Positions 53,326 to 62,718 of a stretch of 64,000 nt of DNA are shown here, piece after piece (positions within the stretch are counted from its first letter, which is position 1; each line of letters opens with the position of its first letter). The DNA comes from Paraburkholderia ginsengisoli NBRC 100965. GTDB lineage: Bacteria > Pseudomonadota > Gammaproteobacteria > Burkholderiales > Burkholderiaceae. The DNA lies in contig NZ_BBJF01000012.1 in assembly GCF_000739735.1 (NCBI RefSeq), positions 34,096 to 98,095 on the forward strand, in the 5' to 3' direction. Made by a program: the position numbers and the translations under genes. The notes beneath the pieces are model-generated. The model made no database searches. It saw only the letters and a program-made list of their open reading frames with translations, and had not been told where the DNA came from.

Positions 53326-55203
53326 TCAGACGAGCGCACCCACTCGTGGCGGCCACGCCAATCCGAAATTCTCTTCGTCAAAAGTCAGATTGGGACTATA
53401 AAACGGATCGTCCCGCAGCAAGCTGCCCCAGCGCGTCCGCATGTACTGCACCTCTTTGTCGAAGCGAGCCTGCATTGCGAGATCGCTGTCGTCACGTCGA
53501 GTCGCCGACTCATGGTGATACAACTCCGCATAAGGCGTCCAAACATTGCGATAGCCGGCCTCACGCACACGAATGCAAAAGTCGACATCGCTGAACGCCA
53601 TGCTTGTATCCTTCTCATTCAGCCCTGCCGTGTCGCGATAAACCGACTTGCGCACGATCATGCATGCAGCCGACACCGCGGAAACGGTACACCTAAGGCT
53701 AGCCCGGCCAAAATATCCGAATGATCCGCGCGGAAGGTGGTGGTGGACGCGTCCCGCCATGCCCAACAGACCGAGCGCGAAACCGGCATGCTGAACCGTG
53801 TCATTGGGATAAAGCACCTTCGCGCCTACTGCCCCGACGCCCGGCTGCAACGCGATACTGACCATTTCCGACAACCACCCGGGCGTGATCACCTCGATAC
53901 CATTGTCGATTAACCCCACGATGTCACCATTCGACGCCTCGATGGCCGAATTGCACCATGCGGAGAAATTGAACGGTCGATCGTCGCGCAGTACCCGTAC
54001 GACTTCGTCATGTTCGAGCGAGGCGATAGAGCCCAGCGTGGCCGGATCACCCGATCCACTATCGACCACAATGATTTCGAAATTTCTGTATGTGGTCTTA
54101 TCGACAATGCTCTTGATGCACTCCCTGACCAACTCAGGCTCATTTCGCGTCGGGATAATCAGACTCACGAGCGGCGCCGGATCCGGCAGCGCGTATCGTA
54201 CACGGTAACCGTTAAGCTCAAATTCAGCCGTGCCTCGAATGCCCGTTCTGTCTAGGTGATCGTTGAGCGCGCGCTCGCCAGCCACCACTGCGTAAGGCTT
54301 CGCATCCGTGCCAGACGCAGTACTTTCCGCATGAACACGCCAGTGATAAAGCACGCGAGGAATATGATGAATCGCGCCACCACCTGCGCGCTCGGCGCAA
54401 CGAAGCGCAAGGTCATAATCTTGCGATCCTTCGTATCCTTCTCGAAATCCACCGACTTCGTCGAGCAGGTCCTTCTGAAACACACCCAGATGACTGAACA
54501 TGTTCTGCGAAAGAAACAGATCGGGATTCCAGTCGCACTTGAAATACGGTTCACGGCGCTTGCCTGATTCGTCGATCTTGTCTTCGTCGGAGTAAATCAT
54601 CCGGATTTCTGGATTGCGCTGAATCGCATCGGCGACGCAATAAAGCGCATGCTCCGGCAAAACATCGTCGTGATCGAACAGCGCGACCCATGCGCCAGTC
54701 GCGAGTCCTAAAGCGGTATTCGACGCAGCCGAAATATGGCCGTTCTTTTCGCGGAAAGCGACCTTAATCCGCGCATCTGCGGACGCATGACGATCGAGTA
54801 GCGGTCGGATCGCAGGATCGGTCGATACGTCGTCTGCGATGCAAAGTTCCCAATGCGGATAAAGCTGAGCGCGGATCGATTCGATCGCCTGTGCAAGCCA
54901 TTGGGGGTTGGGATTGTACACCGGCATCACCACCGAAATCCGAGGCGGATTCTCGAAGTTGGCGACGCGCTCACGAATGACTGCGCGAGTTGCGTCGTCG
55001 ATCTGATCAAAGCAGCGCACCCATTCGCCGTAGCGCCGGGGATCGACCGTACCGGGCGCGCCTGCGCGCAACCACGCAATCCGGGTTTTTATGCCCGCAA
55101 GTCCTTCACGGCGAAAGACGCCGTACGCCTTGCGTACGACCCGTCGCAAACCGTCGCCGCCGGCTGCCTGGTTCAGGAGCGAGCGCTTTTTGCGAATCCT
55201 CAT
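53326..55203 (-). CDS. Tandem family 2 glycosyltransferase
   Basis: 625 residues from ATG 55203; the upstream open frame to 55446 lies inside wzt and is not coding. First GT2 domain from RISVVMPVYNPN (89) with WELCIADDVSTD, ALFDHDDVLP (metal site) and MIYSDEDKID. Second GT2 domain from PLVSLIIPTRNEP (about 345) with IVVDSGSGDP, VGLIDNGIEVI, YPNDTVQHAGFA and FSDVDFCIRVREAGYRNVWTP. Such double enzymes add two rhamnose-like residues in O-antigen clusters. It follows wzt by 43 bp. Confidence 0.88.
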   Translation of the reverse strand: MRIRKKRSLLNQAAGGDGLRRVVRKAYGVFRREGLAGIKTRIAWLRAGAPGTVDPRRYGEWVRCFDQIDDATRAVIRERVANFENPPRISVVMPVYNPNPQWLAQAIESIRAQLYPHWELCIADDVSTDPAIRPLLDRHASADARIKVAFREKNGHISAASNTALGLATGAWVALFDHDDVLPEHALYCVADAIQRNPEIRMIYSDEDKIDESGKRREPYFKCDWNPDLFLSQNMFSHLGVFQKDLLDEVGGFREGYEGSQDYDLALRCAERAGGGAIHHIPRVLYHWRVHAESTASGTDAKPYAVVAGERALNDHLDRTGIRGTAEFELNGYRVRYALPDPAPLVSLIIPTRNEPELVRECIKSIVDKTTYRNFEIIVVDSGSGDPATLGSIASLEHDEVVRVLRDDRPFNFSAWCNSAIEASNGDIVGLIDNGIEVITPGWLSEMVSIALQPGVGAVGAKVLYPNDTVQHAGFALGLLGMAGRVHHHLPRGSFGYFGRASLRCTVSAVSAACMIVRKSVYRDTAGLNEKDTSMAFSDVDFCIRVREAGYRNVWTPYAELYHHESATRRDDSDLAMQARFDKEVQYMRTRWGSLLRDDPFYSPNLTFDEENFGLAWPPRVGALV

Positions 55204-55246
55204 GGACTCAGTACCCTGCCACCTCGGCTTTGCCAATCCACAAGCT

Positions 55247-55999
55247 TCAGCCCCCCATTGCAGTCGCGTACTGCGACACGACTTCTTCGACTTCTCCGAA
55301 CGCGCGCACGCGCCCGCGTTCCATCCACAATGCCTTGTTGCAAACCTTGCGGATTTCCGAGTTCGAATGCATTGCAAGAACAACGATTTCGGCCCGGCAG
55401 CGGAGCTCTTCGAGACGCGCCTCCGCCTTGTGCATGAACGATGCATCGCCGACGCCCATCACTTCGTCGAGAAGCAAAATCTCTGCATCGACTGCTGTGG
55501 AAACGGCAAACGCGAGCCGCATTCTCATCCCGCTTGAGTATGTACGGATCGGAAGATCCAGATAGTCGCCCAATTCGCTAAACTCGGCGATACCGCTTTG
55601 CTTCTCCCGAATCTCCGCATCGGTCATGCCGAGCAGCAGACCGCGCAGCCGGATGTTCTGCATGCCGGTCGAGTTCTCGTCCATGCCAAGACTGATGTCG
55701 AGCAACGGCACGACCTTGCCGTCTCGCGACAGCGTACCCGCCGTCGGAGGGTAAATGCCCGCCATCGCCCGTAATAGCGTCGACTTGCCTGCGCCGTTGT
55801 GGCCGATAAGGCCCACGCGATCTCCGCGCTCGAAGCGAAAACTGAGGTCGTCCAACGCACGTACGACGATAACACCGTCGTTGCCTTCCGCAATCCGGTT
55901 GCGTCGTCCCATACGCAGCACCTGCTTCTTCAGCGAGCGACCCTGGACGTCGAAGATCGGCAGATCCAACGTCACGTTGTTCAGTTCAATGTAAGCCAT
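55247..55999 (-). CDS. wzt: O-polysaccharide ABC exporter ATPase Wzt (short form)
   Basis: Nucleotide-binding subunit that, with Wzm, exports undecaprenyl-linked O-polysaccharide (250 residues). Walker A GHNGAGKST (66-74), signature YSSGMRMRLAF (about 155) and Walker B ILLLDEVMGVGD (about 173) are intact. The protein ends about 75 residues after Walker B, so it lacks the C-terminal carbohydrate-binding domain of cap-recognising Wzt proteins such as E. coli O9a. Short Wzt proteins occur where no cap is read, as for Klebsiella galactan. Confidence 0.93.
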   Translation of the reverse strand: MAYIELNNVTLDLPIFDVQGRSLKKQVLRMGRRNRIAEGNDGVIVVRALDDLSFRFERGDRVGLIGHNGAGKSTLLRAMAGIYPPTAGTLSRDGKVVPLLDISLGMDENSTGMQNIRLRGLLLGMTDAEIREKQSGIAEFSELGDYLDLPIRTYSSGMRMRLAFAVSTAVDAEILLLDEVMGVGDASFMHKAEARLEELRCRAEIVVLAMHSNSEIRKVCNKALWMERGRVRAFGEVEEVVSQYATAMGG

Positions 56000-56011
56000 G
56001 TCGCTCTCTCT

Positions 56012-56794
56012 TCAAACCCAGTACGGAAGACGTTTCAAATATCGGCCGGTCATCAGCAATGCAATCGGCCAGCCGATGACCGCCATGCCAATGGTCACTT
56101 GCCATGCCAGCATGCTGGGCATTTGCCCGATCAGCGGAGCACGTACGATCTCAATGAGATAAGCAAGCGGATTCCATTCGACGATGAACGCGAATCGGTT
56201 CAATGCATCGGGACGGAAAATGATGGGCGTGATATAGAAAGCCACTTGCAGCAACGCACTGATGATTTGCGGTAGATCGCGAAAGCGCGCCGACAACAAG
56301 CCGGTCAACATCGCAATCCAAAGCACATTCAGAAGGTACACCAGCAACCCAGGAATGAAGATCGGCAGCGTCTCCCAGCTTTTAACGCCATAGATCACAA
56401 GGAGGCCAATCACGATCACGAAGTTGTGGGCGAGGACGATCAGATTCCTCCATACGACCTGCAGAATGAAGATTAGCTTTGGCGTAGGGACCTGTCGTAT
56501 GTAAGAAGCCCCGCTGATATACGCGACACTGCCTTCGTTAACCGACTGCGAAAAGAGCCCCCATAGCACGATGCTCGACGCGAGGAACGGGAGATATTCG
56601 TCCATCTTCTGTCCGAACAACGTGCCATAGACCATGCCGAGCGACCCAATCATTACGCCCATACTAATCGTGAGCCAGAACGGTCCGACCCGAGAGCGCG
56701 CGTAACGCTGACGGATCTCCAGCCAGCCAAGCAGCGTCCACAACCGCCATGACGAGATGCTCTGTTTAAGGTCAAGAAGTGAAAGAGTCAGCAT
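56012..56794 (-). CDS. wzm: O-polysaccharide ABC exporter permease Wzm
   Basis: Membrane subunit of the exporter (260 residues from ATG 56794, MLTLSLLDLKQSISSW; the frame is open further but only as a shadow). ABC-2-type permease with about six spans; RQRYARSRVGPFWLTISMGVMI, QVPTPKLIFILQVVWRNLIVLAHN and FYITPIIFRPDAL are typical. Wzt follows after 12 bp. It lies inside an operon that also supplies dTDP-L-rhamnose. Confidence 0.92.
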   Translation of the reverse strand: MLTLSLLDLKQSISSWRLWTLLGWLEIRQRYARSRVGPFWLTISMGVMIGSLGMVYGTLFGQKMDEYLPFLASSIVLWGLFSQSVNEGSVAYISGASYIRQVPTPKLIFILQVVWRNLIVLAHNFVIVIGLLVIYGVKSWETLPIFIPGLLVYLLNVLWIAMLTGLLSARFRDLPQIISALLQVAFYITPIIFRPDALNRFAFIVEWNPLAYLIEIVRAPLIGQMPSMLAWQVTIGMAVIGWPIALLMTGRYLKRLPYWV

Positions 56795-56841
56795 GCAATC
56801 TTTGTAAGTGAGTGAAATTGAAAAACAGGCAGTCCCGCGCT

Positions 56842-57750
56842 TCAAAGCGCCCCGGTACGCCCGGTCAGCCCGTGCCAAATGCCCAGCAGCGACAATCGCA
56901 CATGCAAGAGGCGAGGCTGCATGAACAAACCGTAGATGAGTAGCCGCACGGGCATCTTCACAAGCTCCGTCGACTTCCAGCTCCAAGGCACATAGGCGCG
57001 ACGGATCAGTACGATCGCGTTGCGGAACAAATAATAGTGCCTAAGGGCACTATGGCCGGGATAACTTCGCCCGAAGACCTTCACGGGTTGGCCGCCCAGT
57101 TCATGCGTGAGGCGCAATGCCGGCGCTCCGAGCACCGAATATCCTTTCGAGCGAGCCCGCGCGCACCATTCGAGATCGACGAAATCAATGAACAGCGCGT
57201 CGTCCATTGGGCCTATGTCATGCCAGACTGCGAGATTCACACACGATCCCGACGTGATCAGAAAGTCGACGTCGATCGGCTTCACGCCTTCCGGCCGGAT
57301 CCGGCGCAGCCACAGATAACCGAAGCGGACGAACGGCGCGACTCCGCGCAGCCGCACATCTTCATAAGCCGGGCCAATGAGCGCCACGCGATGATCGCAC
57401 ATGCGCTCGACCTCCAGCGTCCGCGGCAGTTCAATCAGCAACTGCTCCGATGGTTCGCTATCCTGATCGAACAGCAATGCTGACGTACAACCCATGCCAA
57501 TGAGGCGCTCGACTCCCTGATTAAGCGCCGTCGCAATGCCAAGATTGGCGTTGTTCGCTACATAGTCGATCCGCGCGTCGAGCCCAAGCGCGGCCGGCGT
57601 GGACGCGCTCTCCGTATTGTCGACGACCACGCACGGCCACACCTCGGCGAGCCGATTCGCGCGAGCCACGCAGTCGCGATCCGGTCGATAAAACACGACC
57701 ACGATACCGGCCCGCTGTTCACGCGCGGGGTATTGGCTCAAATTATTCAC
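56842..57750 (-). CDS. Family 2 glycosyltransferase, RfbF/rhamnosyltransferase type
   Basis: 302 residues. Features: IVVVFYRPDRDCVAR, VVVDNTES, ANLGIATALNQGVERLI, LLFDQDSEPS (metal site), SGSCVNLAVWHDIGPMDDALFIDFVDLEWCARARSKGY. These are typical of rhamnosyltransferases in rml-containing clusters. The start overlaps the rmlD stop by eight bases. A dTDP-L-rhamnose donor is likely from context. Confidence 0.87.
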   Translation of the reverse strand: MNNLSQYPAREQRAGIVVVFYRPDRDCVARANRLAEVWPCVVVDNTESASTPAALGLDARIDYVANNANLGIATALNQGVERLIGMGCTSALLFDQDSEPSEQLLIELPRTLEVERMCDHRVALIGPAYEDVRLRGVAPFVRFGYLWLRRIRPEGVKPIDVDFLITSGSCVNLAVWHDIGPMDDALFIDFVDLEWCARARSKGYSVLGAPALRLTHELGGQPVKVFGRSYPGHSALRHYYLFRNAIVLIRRAYVPWSWKSTELVKMPVRLLIYGLFMQPRLLHVRLSLLGIWHGLTGRTGAL

Positions 57751-58627
57751 TCAGGCACAGCTTCAGCGCATCGGCCCAATCCGGCAACCGCAACCCAAAT
57801 GCTTCGGTCAGCTTGTCGTGCGACAACCGCGAATTGACAGGACGCTTTGCAGCCACCGGATAGTCGCTCGACGGAATCGGCACGACCTTCGGCGCACGCT
57901 CGCCCATCGCATCGGCAAAGATCGCTTCTGCAAATCCGTGCCACGATGTGGCGCCAGCGGACGCGAAGTGATATAGGCCAGAGCGCCGCGCCCACCAGTC
58001 ACGCTCATCCGACGCCAACGCTTGCGCAACAATATGTGATGTCGCCGTGGCGATAGTTTTCGCCCAAGTCGGCGCGCCAATCTGATCGTCAACAACGCGC
58101 AGTTCGGAGCGCTCACTGCCGAGCTTCAGCATCGTCAAAAGGAAGTTCTTGCCTCGCCGCCCGTACACCCAGCTGGTCCGAAGAATCAGGTGTGCGCATC
58201 CCGTCGCCGCGATGGCCCGCTCACCCTCGAGCTTTGTCAGCCCATACACGTTTTGCGGATTCGTCTCATTGGTTTCGACATAGACGCCCTTCTTGGTGCC
58301 GTCGAACACGTAGTCGGTCGAGTAATGAACCAGTGCCGCTCCGCTGCGCGCCGCTTCCTCCGCGAAGACGCGCGGCACCTCGGCATTCAGGCGGCGCGCC
58401 GCATCAACGTCTGTCTCCGCCTTGTCGACGGCGGTGTAGGCGGCCGGATTCACGATGATTGACGGCTTCAACTCGCGCACGACACTGCGTACCCGGTCCA
58501 GATCGGACAAATCGAGCATCGAACGGTCGCACGCAACCACACGCCCCAAACCTTGCAGCGAGCGTAGCAGTTCGAAGCCGACCTGCCCATTTACGCCTGT
58601 CACGAAGATCGTCGGTTCAGATTTCAC
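57743..58627 (-). CDS. rmlD: dTDP-4-dehydrorhamnose reductase
   Basis: Last step of dTDP-L-rhamnose synthesis (294 residues). TGVNGQVGFELLRSLQ, VNPAAYTAVDKAE, STDYVFDGTK and YGLTKLEGERAI are intact. Nine-base gap from rmlC and eight-base overlap with the following GT2 gene. Confidence 0.96.
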   Translation of the reverse strand: MKSEPTIFVTGVNGQVGFELLRSLQGLGRVVACDRSMLDLSDLDRVRSVVRELKPSIIVNPAAYTAVDKAETDVDAARRLNAEVPRVFAEEAARSGAALVHYSTDYVFDGTKKGVYVETNETNPQNVYGLTKLEGERAIAATGCAHLILRTSWVYGRRGKNFLLTMLKLGSERSELRVVDDQIGAPTWAKTIATATSHIVAQALASDERDWWARRSGLYHFASAGATSWHGFAEAIFADAMGERAPKVVPIPSSDYPVAAKRPVNSRLSHDKLTEAFGLRLPDWADALKLCLSE

Positions 58628-58636
58628 AGCCCCACC

Positions 58637-59188
58637 TCATGCATACACGTCCGCTTCCGCCAGCCGCTTGCCCGCCGCGTCTTTCGCCGCGAGCAGCGGC
58701 TCGAAGTCGATCGGCCATTCGATGCCGATCGCAGGATCGTTCCAGACGATGCTGCGCTCATGCTCGGGGAACCAGTAGTCGGTGGTCTTGTAGAGAAACT
58801 GCGCCGACTCGGACAGCACGACGAAGCCATGCGCGAAACCGGGCGGCACCCACAGCTGCCGATGGTTCTCGACCGACAGATGCACGCCGACCCACTTGCC
58901 GAAATTCGGCGAGCTCTTGCGGATATCGACGGCCACGTCGAACACTTCGCCTTCGACCACACGCACCAGTTTGCCTTGCGCGTGCTCGATCTGATAGTGC
59001 AGGCCGCGCAGCACACCTTTCGCGGAGCGCGAGTGGTTGTCCTGAATGAACTCGACGCCCGCCTCGACCTTCCCGGCAAACTCGAGCGCATTGAAGCTCT
59101 CGAAGAAGAAGCCCCGCGCATCGCCGAACACCTTCGGCTCGATGATCTTGACTTCGGGCAGCGCGGTTGCGGTTACCTGGATGGCCAT
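58637..59188 (-). CDS. rmlC: dTDP-4-dehydrorhamnose 3,5-epimerase
   Basis: Cupin epimerase of 183 residues starting MAIQVTATALPEVKIIEP at 59188; the upstream open frame is a shadow in rmlA. Catalytic text FIQDNHSRSAKGVLRGLHYQ (contains the active-site His), QGKLVRVVEGEVFDVAVD and PPGFAHGF are present. The start overlaps the end of rmlA by 16 bases. Confidence 0.96.
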   Translation of the reverse strand: MAIQVTATALPEVKIIEPKVFGDARGFFFESFNALEFAGKVEAGVEFIQDNHSRSAKGVLRGLHYQIEHAQGKLVRVVEGEVFDVAVDIRKSSPNFGKWVGVHLSVENHRQLWVPPGFAHGFVVLSESAQFLYKTTDYWFPEHERSIVWNDPAIGIEWPIDFEPLLAAKDAAGKRLAEADVYA

Positions 59189-60066
59189 GCGACGTGGTCC
59201 GTAAGAATGTTTTGGAGGTACTGCCCGTAGGCGTTCTTGGCGAGCGGCTTGGCGAGCGCCAGCAGTTGCTCGTCGTTGATCCAGTTGCGCCGGTACGCGA
59301 TCTCTTCCGGACACGCGACCACCAGACCCTGGCGCTTTTGCAGCGTCGCGATGAACGTCGCCGCTTCGATCAGCGAATCGTGCGTGCCGGTATCGAGCCA
59401 CGCATAACCACGGCCCATGATCTCGACATTCAGCGCGGCGTTCGCGAGGTAGTGCGAGTTGACGTCGGTGATTTCGAGCTCGCCGCGCGGCGACGGCTTG
59501 ATCTCCGCCGCGATATCGCAGACCTGCTTGTCGTAGAAGTATAGGCCGGTGACTGCATAGTTCGAACGCGGTTTGGCCGGCTTTTCTTCGATCGACAACG
59601 CGCGAAATTCCCGGTCGAATTCGACCACGCCGTAGCGCTCCGGATCGTGCACGTGATACGCGAACACGGTCGCGCCTTCTTCCTGACTATTCGCGTGCTC
59701 CAGCTGCTTCGCGAGATCGTGGCCGTAGAAGATGTTGTCGCCGAGAATCAGCGCCGACGGATCGTTGCCCACGAACGCGCGGCCGATGATGAACGCCTGC
59801 GCGAGACCGTCCGGCGAAGGCTGCACCGCGTACTGGATGTTCATCCCCCACTGGCTGCCGTCGCCGAGCATCGCCTCGAAGCGCGGCGTGTCCTGCGGCG
59901 TGGAGATGATCAACACGTCGCGAATGCCCGCCACCATCAGCGTGGACAGCGGGTAATAGATCATCGGTTTGTCGTAGACCGGCAGCAGTTGCTTCGATAC
60001 GACGTGCGTGATCGGATACAGGCGTGTGCCCGATCCGCCCGCGAGAATAATGCCTTTGCGCGCCAT
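59173..60066 (-). CDS. rmlA: Glucose-1-phosphate thymidylyltransferase
   Basis: First enzyme of dTDP-L-rhamnose synthesis (297 residues, start 60066). GGSGTRLYPITHVVSKQLLP is the nucleotide-binding signature; LGDNIFYGHDL, EEKPAKPRSNYAVTG and AWLDTGTHDSL follow. Its substrate Glc-1-P may come from the phosphomutase at 13848-15242. Ten-base gap from rmlB. Confidence 0.97.
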   Translation of the reverse strand: MARKGIILAGGSGTRLYPITHVVSKQLLPVYDKPMIYYPLSTLMVAGIRDVLIISTPQDTPRFEAMLGDGSQWGMNIQYAVQPSPDGLAQAFIIGRAFVGNDPSALILGDNIFYGHDLAKQLEHANSQEEGATVFAYHVHDPERYGVVEFDREFRALSIEEKPAKPRSNYAVTGLYFYDKQVCDIAAEIKPSPRGELEITDVNSHYLANAALNVEIMGRGYAWLDTGTHDSLIEAATFIATLQKRQGLVVACPEEIAYRRNWINDEQLLALAKPLAKNAYGQYLQNILTDHVAWPSR

Positions 60067-60076
60067 TGCCGTGCCT

Positions 60077-61138
60077 TTACGCGCGCTGCGCGTAGTTGGT
60101 CTCAACCCACTTGCGATATTCGCCCGAAGCGACTTCGTCGGACCAGGCCTGATTGTCCAGATACCACTGGACCGTCTTGGCGAGACCCGTTTCGAACGTC
60201 TCCGCCGGCTTCCAGCCGAGTTCGCGTTCGAGCTTGCGAGCGTCGATGGCATAACGGCGGTCGTGGCCCGGACGATCCTTCACATACGTGATCTGATCGC
60301 GATACGAAGCGCCCGCCTTCGGACGCAGTTGATCGAGCAGGTCGCACAGCGTGTGCACGACGTCGAGGTTCTTCTTCTCGTTCCAGCCGCCGACGTTGTA
60401 CGTTTCGCCCGGCGTGCCGCGCGCGAGCACTTCGCGGATCGCGCTGCAGTGGTCGCCGACATACAGCCAGTCGCGCACGTTCTGACCGTCGCCGTACACC
60501 GGCAGCGGCTTACCGGCGAGCGCATTGGCGATCATCAGCGGGATCAGCTTTTCGGGGAACTGGTACGGGCCGTAGTTGTTCGAGCAGTTCGTCGTCAGTA
60601 CCGGCAGGCCGTACGTGTGATGGTACGCGCGCACCAGATGGTCGGAACCCGCCTTGGTCGCCGAATAAGGACTGTTCGGCGCGTACGGCGTGGTTTCGGA
60701 GAACTGCGGATCGGTGGCGGACAGCGAGCCGAACACTTCGTCGGTCGATACGTGCAGGAAACGGAACGCAGCCTTGTCGGCCTCGCCGAGCGTGTTCCAG
60801 TAGTTGCGGGTCGCTTCGAGCAGCGTGAAGGTGCCGACCACGTTGGTCTGCACGAAGTCAGCCGGGCCGTGAATCGAACGATCGACGTGGCTCTCGGCGG
60901 CGAAGTGCAAAACGGCGCGCGGCTTGTGCTCGGCGAACAGCGCGTCGAGCGCGTCGCGATCGCAGATATCCACGCGCGCGAAGACGTGTTTGGGATTGCC
61001 CTGTTGCGATTTGAGCGTGCGCAGATTGCCTGCGTACGTCAGCTTGTCTACGTTGAGCACCGCTTCGTCGGAGGCATCGAGCCAGTCGAGCACGAAATTG
61101 GCGCCGATAAAACCGGCGCCGCCCGTTACCAGGATCAT
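60077..61138 (-). CDS. rmlB: dTDP-glucose 4,6-dehydratase
   Basis: First gene of the minus-strand rml operon (353 residues). TGGAGFIGANFVLDWL, HFAAESHVDRSIHGP, STDEVFGSL and PYSATKAGSDHLVRAYHHTYG show an intact NAD site and YxxxK catalytic motif. The operon order rmlB-rmlA-rmlC-rmlD-GT2-wzm-wzt-GT2-gmd has small gaps or overlaps until the last gene. Confidence 0.97.
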   Translation of the reverse strand: MILVTGGAGFIGANFVLDWLDASDEAVLNVDKLTYAGNLRTLKSQQGNPKHVFARVDICDRDALDALFAEHKPRAVLHFAAESHVDRSIHGPADFVQTNVVGTFTLLEATRNYWNTLGEADKAAFRFLHVSTDEVFGSLSATDPQFSETTPYAPNSPYSATKAGSDHLVRAYHHTYGLPVLTTNCSNNYGPYQFPEKLIPLMIANALAGKPLPVYGDGQNVRDWLYVGDHCSAIREVLARGTPGETYNVGGWNEKKNLDVVHTLCDLLDQLRPKAGASYRDQITYVKDRPGHDRRYAIDARKLERELGWKPAETFETGLAKTVQWYLDNQAWSDEVASGEYRKWVETNYAQRA

Positions 61139-61234
61139 GAAATTCCCTTCTAGATGTTAGTGGCAAGCCGGACTCGATTCGCCGCCCTGCTCACCCCGCG
61201 TGGTGATTTTCCGATTCTGCAGGCGTCGTTTGCT

Positions 61235-61252
61235 CTGCTTGTGTGCAAGCAG
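61235..61252. promoter_or_regulatory. Hairpin in the rmlB leader
   Basis: Arms CTGCTTG and CAAGCAG with a 4-base loop, about 100 bp upstream of the rmlB start and about 30 bp after the proposed -10. It would sit in the 5' untranslated region. Confidence 0.4.
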
Positions 61253-61282
61253 ACGCTCAGACGCCAATTTTATGATGCCCCG

Positions 61283-61288
61283 ATTATA
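61283..61288 (-). promoter_or_regulatory. Candidate -10 box of the rml operon
   Basis: TATAAT on the minus strand, about 145 bp before the rmlB start. TAGTTT 16 bp further upstream is a poor -35. The remainder of the 460-bp gap 61139-61598 holds no recognisable gene. Confidence 0.4.
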
Positions 61289-61458
61289 AAGCCGCCCCGG
61301 GCAAAAACTAGAACCCTAACAACTTGAAACAGCTTGACAGGTTTGGTTTCCGATGGTCGGGATGTGGGGACTTTTTTGCCGCTCAATGGCGTGGCGACGC
61401 GTGATTGCAACTCGCGTCGAGGTGTAGGAAGACAGGCCGGCGATTCGCGGAGAAGACG

Positions 61459-61487
61459 GTCGCGTCGCTGGGGATGAGCGACGCGAC
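61459..61487 (-). terminator. Perfect 11-bp stem after the second rmd gene
   Basis: Arms GTCGCGTCGCT (61459-61469) and AGCGACGCGAC (61477-61487) with a 7-base loop. It lies 110 bp past the stop codon of rmd copy 2 on the minus strand. There is no T-run, so efficiency is uncertain. Confidence 0.45.
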
Positions 61488-61598
61488 ACGGCGGAAGGGG
61501 AACGAACGTAGCGTATGCCGAAAAAACGCGCAGACGCGCACGCAAAACGCGGCAGGCGACGCAATCGCGATGCGCCGACGCGCCGCGGCTGCCGCACG

Positions 61599-62516
61599 TT
61601 ATGCGGCAAGCATCCAGCGCAGCGTTTCGATGAACGGAATCGACTCCACGCCCGGCACCAGCGAGCGCAGCCTGGCCGGCGAGCCGGCCAGCATCTTCAC
61701 GTCGGTTTGGCGAACGAAAGCGGGATTGATGCGGACTTCGAGCTCATGCCCCGTCAGCTCGCTCGCGGTCGCAAGAATGTTGCGCAGCGTGTAGGGCGTG
61801 CCGGTGCAGACGTTGACGGTCTCGCCCGCGACGTCGGAATCGAGTAGCGCTTCGTACGCGCTCGCCACATAGCGCACGTCGGAAAAATCGCGCGCGACGT
61901 CGATGTTGCCGAGTTCGATCGACGGCGCGCGGCGCGCGAAATGCTCGACGATCTTCGGCACGAGGAAGTTCGTTGCCTGCCCGCGACCGGTGTAGTTGAA
62001 CGGCCGCACGATCAGGATCGGCAAGCGGTCGAACCACGTGCGCACCATCGCTTCCATTGCCGCCTTGCTGGCCGCGTAGTGATTGACTGGCGTGAGCGGA
62101 AAGCTTTCGTCGATCGCGTCGCTCGTCACGTTGCCGTAGACGTTCGCGCTGCTCGCGATCAACAGCTTGCGCGGTGTATGACCGACGGCGTCGCACGCCT
62201 CCAGCAGATTCAGCGTGCCGATCACGTTGACGCGGTAGAAGTCGAGCGGATCTTTATGGCCGACGAAGCTGATCGCGGCGAGGTGCACAATGTAGTCGGG
62301 CCGCGTGCTTTCGATCACGCGCCGGCACGCCTCGGGCGATGTGATGTCGAGACGCACGCGGGTCGGCGTGTCGGGTTCGCTGTGGCCGGCCGTCGTTTCG
62401 ATCACGGTATGGCCGCGACCGAGCAGCTTTTCGACCAGATAGCGGCCGGTAAAACCGTTCGCACCGGTGACGAGCGTGCGGATAGGTTGCTCCGCATGGG
62501 AAGGGGAAGACGACAT
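61599..62516 (-). CDS. rmd: GDP-6-deoxy-D-mannose reductase-like protein (copy 2)
   Basis: 305 residues from ATG 62516, which has GGAG nine bases upstream; ATGs at 62540 and 62555 are weaker. RTLVTGANGFTGRYLVEKLL, HLAAISFVGHKDPLDF, IASSANVYGN, NHYAASKAAMEAMV and VRPFNYTGRGQATNFL closely follow Rmd copy 1. It lies upstream of, and on the same strand as, the rml operon but is separated by 460 bp with a hairpin and a candidate promoter. It may pair with gmd copy 2 at the far end of that operon. Confidence 0.87.
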   Translation of the reverse strand: MSSSPSHAEQPIRTLVTGANGFTGRYLVEKLLGRGHTVIETTAGHSEPDTPTRVRLDITSPEACRRVIESTRPDYIVHLAAISFVGHKDPLDFYRVNVIGTLNLLEACDAVGHTPRKLLIASSANVYGNVTSDAIDESFPLTPVNHYAASKAAMEAMVRTWFDRLPILIVRPFNYTGRGQATNFLVPKIVEHFARRAPSIELGNIDVARDFSDVRYVASAYEALLDSDVAGETVNVCTGTPYTLRNILATASELTGHELEVRINPAFVRQTDVKMLAGSPARLRSLVPGVESIPFIETLRWMLAA

Positions 62517-62718
62517 GCTTTCTCCGTTCACGAGGGTCATCCTGTTGTGTTGCAATATCGCGCGCGGCGCAGGTGGGCTCGCCTGCTAGCGGCGCTCGAC
62601 GCGGCACGTCACGATATCGGAACGTCAAACGGGCTATTATGTCACGCTAGCATGTTGCACTGCCCAACGCGGCACGCCCCGTGCGTCACCGCGAGTATCG
62701 AACCGCACCGACTCCTTG

